Positions 60,142-64,000 of a stretch of 64,000 nt of DNA are shown here, in pieces. The stretch's first letter is position 1. Each line of letters starts with the position of its first letter. Both the position numbers and the translations under genes were made by a program. The notes under the pieces are model-generated. The model was given only the letters and a program-made list of their open reading frames with translations. It made no database searches and had not been told where the DNA came from. This DNA comes from Amanita rubescens. Taxonomy: Eukaryota; Basidiomycota; Agaricomycetes; Agaricales; Amanitaceae. The stretch lies in NCBI GenBank assembly GCA_015039365.1, contig WION01000043.1, positions 124,001-188,000 on the forward strand, in the 5' to 3' direction.

Positions 60142-61049
60142 GACTGTCAGTTGGAGGTCTCAGATTTGGTGTCTCTGATAAAGAACTCGGATATTTCAAT
60201 CATGTTCACAGCCACAGCATCACTGGTCCAGTACATCCAGCGAGCTGGAACAAGGCACCTTCTACCAGGCCAAGAACCGTGTGCCGCGAATTGAAAGGAT
60301 CTGAGAAGACCGATCGAGAGTTGTCCGCTGGAGTCCCCTTTTCCGGCTCCAGAAGACATAAGCGCGCAGGCTCTTCTTCCACTTCCTCAAGGCCAGTCCC
60401 CGCTTGGATCGCTTCCATACTTTGTATATGATGCTCTATAACAACGTGCGAGCACGCATTTTCAAAAGCATTGACATGCAGATGTGCGACAAAAATGTTT
60501 TGATACTCCCGGCACGACGCGATTCCGGTGAAGGCATCAGCTTGTCGGCGTCCCATATAGCTGCCAGTTCTCCGAGGTAGATGGTTGGTAGTCAAACTTG
60601 CTTACTAGGTGCGTAGCTGAACGGACGGGGTCGATGGCTTCCTAGTGCTCCTCTTCATGCACGTTCTCGGGAAGTCGCGTCCCAGAATATACCAGTCACT
60701 GCGAGAAGTAAGGAATGTGAAAAAAAAAACGATGCGGGGACTTAAAATCGGGTTCAAGGACAGACCCCATGATTCTCATCATATAGCTAATCAATGATCC
60801 GTCGGTGACTACTAAAACGAACTTGGTTGATGACAACAGGCGAAGGTGTAACTGCCTCTCTGAATAAACACGATTAGTTATGCGGAGATCGGGCGATTAG
60901 GGTACCACTGCGTGTGCTCTTTCTATCCTGTATGCGCTTACTGATGCCCAACGACCACGGCGACGGCGAAAAGCAAAGTTGAAGATGAAGGGGTAAACGA
61001 GCAGTAGTATCGTTGGTCCATACAATTGCTTCGGAACACGTGCTCCTTC
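60142..61049. other. Intergenic with one doubtful frame
   Basis: A 129-codon reverse-strand frame (60206-60595) without recognisable domain lies upstream of the F-box gene. The rest up to dma1 copy 5 has no supportable gene. Confidence 0.35.
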
Positions 61050-62955
61050 AATCCCAAATACAGCCGGCGATAAACGCTTCCATCCCTCCTTCTACGACAT
61101 CCAAGGTCCTTCCTGCCCTCTGCGCCATCCACTTTACTAGCATGCTAAGGTGAAAACCGAATCTTAATCCCAAGTCCCAACGTGCCTTCTGCTAGCGCTC
61201 TCAACTTCCCACCCAATTCCCATTATCACAAGCGCTCTTCCCAACATTGCATCTCCCATCCCATCCGCACCTTCCATGCCAGGCGGCCTCCCAGCACCTG
61301 GCAGCTCTCTCTCTCACTCCTTTCCGCCAACCTGGGCGCCGGTGCCACTCCCACAATGCCACGTTTCCAATCCGACTCGTCCCGCATCTAGACCGTCGTT
61401 CCCTCTGGTTCGACGCCATCACTCGCGACATCGACCCGGCCCTCCGTATCGGCCAGTTCATGGACCGTTCCGGAATGGGTCTCACCGCAGTCAGGGCCTA
61501 GGTACCAACAAACCCGCGTTCAAATCTAATCTCTCGCACCCATGGGGTTGAGAAGGGACGGAAAACTTCTTTAAAGGATACGAAGTCGTCCAGTGGAACG
61601 TTTTGATCCACGTTAGATTGATTCCCATGAATCAGGACAGTCCGTCGTTTCAACCCGAGGATGGGGAATCTTGCAGCTGGCGTTGATTATCAGGGTGGCT
61701 GGGGCGGAGGATAGTTTTGTAAGAGTGGAGTTGTAATCGGGAGGGAGTGGGAGGCCAGCGCGACCGTGTTCAAGTGAGGTTCTTTTTTTTACTTTTTCTC
61801 GCATCCTGATCACACGCGTCAGCACGACTGCTCTGAAAAGTTGAAGAACCTCGCGGCCGTTGTTGGCCTAGCAGCGCCTCTCGCCATACCAACATCAAAG
61901 GCAGCATAGTCAAACCCGCAAAGTTACAAATTCCGGATTGTTGCATATGTACGAATACTACTTCACCAATCGACCTGACCCAGGCTTATTCGCCGTATCA
62001 ATCCGCCAAGCGCTCTTCATCGCCCCGTGTTCCCACATCTTCCACTACAAGTGCATCAAACCGCTTCTCGAAGCCCATCACCCCGGCTTTTCTTGTTCCC
62101 TCCGTCGGACGTACGCAGACCTCGAGGCAGACATCGGAGTAGAACCAACCGTTTGACGTGGGTGTCGACGCGGATGCGGATACAGACGTCGAAATCGACG
62201 ACGTTCCCTTCAGCGCGGCTAACAACAATGAATCAGACGCGGCCAACCAATCAGACAACGCAGGGCTCGCTACCAACTCCCTCGCGCCACTGACTCCGCT
62301 CAACACCGGGAAGACGCAGAGATGAGCGACGGCTCATTTAACGCGGCACCACCACCTTTATCTCGGCCCGCTCTAACCCCACTACCACCTATACCCGTTA
62401 CCTCCGGCCGCCTCCTTCCGATAAAGGAACGAGAGCGGTTCCATCTGTCCGTTGATAGGGACCGCGAAGCGGGTGGAGAGATGGAAATCGAGCCTGACTC
62501 TGTCGGACAGTTGTCTTTGTCTTCTCGACGGGCCCGAGGAGCAGGAGCAGGAGAGGATGAGCCTCAAATGCGAGAGAACGTGCGAGGTATCTTTCGGCTT
62601 TGTTGTCCGGCGGCGGCGGTGGTGGTGGGGCATGTACGGATGACGAAGGGATATCGGGTATGGGTAATGGTAATCGGGTGGATGAAGTTGACGAAGTTGA
62701 GATGGGGGATGCGATAGAGTGAGTTTCGTCCGTTTCACGGCCTTTCTTTCGAAACTACCCTATCACTCCCTTTTTCTTGTCGACATTTCACTTCTTTCAA
62801 AGTCAACCTCCTCGTCACTTGCTTACATGCACCTTCCTCAAGTTATACCATATACTGCCAAGGTATACTCTCCGTGACAGATATGACTGGCCCGGAAGAA
62901 GATTCAGCAATGGATGAAGAACAATGACCGCGTTGGTATTACTGTAGGTATCGCA
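61050..62955 (+). pseudogene. dma1-like pseudogene, copy 5
   Basis: Collinear with dma1 from the middle of the Ser/Pro-rich region to the last exon, where similarity stops abruptly (GGTATTACTGTAGGTATCG, about 62955). The N-terminal codons are missing and the FHA part is shredded by indels (near 61520-61740). The RING core keeps APCSHIFHYKCI, but frame is lost after RTYADLEAD at 62156. There is no NLR gene after it; the duplicated block was cut here. Confidence 0.87.
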
Positions 62956-63283
62956 TGGTACCAGCTTGACCATTGACGTCGTTATTTAAAGTAAGCAATG
63001 GTCCGAAATAAGCGAGGCCTATCGGGCCAGGATCTCATTATGAAACCGTTGTCCGCTAATATTATAGCTGATTACTCCCATGATAGAACAGGTATCTAAC
63101 GACACGCTCGGATATACTGATGTCTCCGGTTCCAACACACCAACTATTCATCACTAAACTAAGTTCCAGACCTGATTCAGGGCTCCGTTGCAAGCACTCG
63201 TTTTTACCTGTATATTGCTAGTGCCGGGATTAGGAACCTCGAGGCATAGGTCTAATATTGAATAATTATAATTTCAGTAATAG
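62956..63283. other. Intergenic, nothing seen
   Basis: Sequence between the break of dma1 copy 5 and the 3' end of the lectin gene. No open frame or repeat worth reporting. Confidence 0.4.
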
Positions 63284-63803
63284 TCAACAAATGCAGGAGC
63301 GAAACAAACTGGTATTGTTGGCAAGTGTAAGCAATCCATCGTCAGTGAAGATCCACTGTTGCCAATAGTTCTGATTACACTCCCAGAGAACAACTGGGCT
63401 AGCTTCGTCGACTGGCATGAGGAACACGATTAGCCCATAGCTCAACTCTTTTCAGCGTTAACGTGACTCACCGGTTTTTGCATCAACGCAAAAAGTGATT
63501 GCTAGACCCGGGTCCGCCAGTTTGACTTCGGTGAGGCCGGAGAAGATTTCCCATTGCTGACTTGTACTATTGTCACAGTCGTTACTGTGGATTTAAGTAA
63601 GAGGTAAGGAAAAACATAAGATTGCGTGACAAAACATACGTTACAATGTGAGTACCGTCGACGAACTTAGAGCCGCGGACTGCGAGACATTTTGATGACT
63701 GTGCGGAACTGATTGAGGCGACAGGTGCTTGTGCAAAGACACCATTGCAAACAAGAGCGGCAGTGAGGAGCCCGACTCGGAGGAAGGAGAAGGATTTGAA
63801 CAT
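63284..63803 (-). CDS. Secreted ricin-B-type beta-trefoil lectin, short
   Basis: Exons 63803-63640, 63584-63472 and 63411-63284 give 405 nt and 134 aa. The first 24 residues form a signal peptide (hydrophobic core VGLLTAALVCNGVFA). The mature part shows the repeated pattern of carbohydrate-binding beta-trefoils: SSKCLAVRGSKFVDGTHIVT, then CDNSTSQQWEIF, a second unit FCVDAKT...VVLWECN, and WQQWIFTDDG. The two QxW motifs (QQW) and paired cysteines fit. At about 110 mature residues it is close to the usual single trefoil of about 125. Both introns are about 55-60 nt with GT-AG borders. It probably binds sugars outside the cell; the ligand cannot be told. The end LFRSCIC is unusual, with two late cysteines. 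Confidence 0.82.
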
Positions 63804-64000
63804 TGTTTGAGAACAGTTGAGCTGTGCTTTGGAGTTTGATTCATGAGAGACCTTTATACGCTAGCGACGCCTGTTTATGGCGAACAAACAAGTCGAGTGA
63901 TTAATTGCTTCACGTAAAGCTCGGCAACCTGTCGTACGTTTTCGCGCTAGCAGGGCTTGATGATGATCGCTGACTGACAACTCAAACGTCCGACGTCGAA

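Noticed and set aside
60206..60595. 129-codon reverse-strand frame upstream of the F-box gene
   Set aside because: Could be a 5' exon or small gene, but no motif and no splice join to the F-box exons was found.
1..64000. tRNA or rRNA genes
   Set aside because: No cloverleaf-compatible block with the conserved GTTCRANNC arm and no rRNA-like conserved stretch was noticed on either strand; a tRNA scan would settle it.

Overview
The window is nuclear DNA of a filamentous basidiomycete, most likely an agaricomycete. The evidence is short introns of about 45-80 nt with GT-AG borders, a fungal FHA-RING checkpoint ligase, NACHT-ankyrin NLR-like genes, a seven-helix membrane protein of a familiar agaricomycete type, an F-box gene, a small secreted beta-trefoil lectin and Helitron and hAT-like DNA transposons. 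I saw no rRNA, tRNA, CRISPR or organelle sequence. All gene models were spliced by eye; the multi-exon totals given were checked to be divisible by three.

Layout. 1-4760: decayed reverse-strand copy of a nucleoporin NDC1-like gene, split by a 2.4-kb hAT-like non-autonomous element (1754-4145) with an 8-bp target duplication. 6649-13179: a 13-exon gene for a predicted 1897-aa protein, a fungal N-terminal module followed by about 36 near-identical ankyrin repeats. 13415-15749: second NDC1 copy, open except for one extra base in a poly-T run. 16219-18584: intact dma1-type FHA-RING ubiquitin ligase gene.

From 16.2 kb on, a segment is repeated: dma1 (+) convergent with a NACHT-ankyrin NLR gene (-), then about 1.5 kb of shared non-coding sequence. 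Full units begin near 16.2, 36.3 and 49.7 kb; further dma1 fragments lie at 45.0 and 61.05 kb. Only the first dma1 is intact. The three NLR genes are nearly open, but each carries a different lesion. In the first unit the NLR gene is cut by an 11.8-kb block (about 19003-30811) that looks like one large Helitron. It holds a 2134-codon Rep/PIF1-helicase frame with a single in-frame TGA, plus five further genes on the same strand: a 443-aa conserved protein, a retropepsin-like protein and three related small proteins. Hairpins lie at both ends and 12-bp iteron-like repeats near the 5' end.

45.9-49.7 kb holds a seven-helix membrane protein gene and a doubtful hypothetical gene. 58.7-60.1 kb holds an F-box gene and 63.3-63.8 kb a lectin gene. 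The region reads as a fast-evolving NLR/ankyrin cluster, expanded by segmental duplication and broken by transposons, built next to two housekeeping-type genes (NDC1, dma1) whose copies were carried along and mostly decayed.
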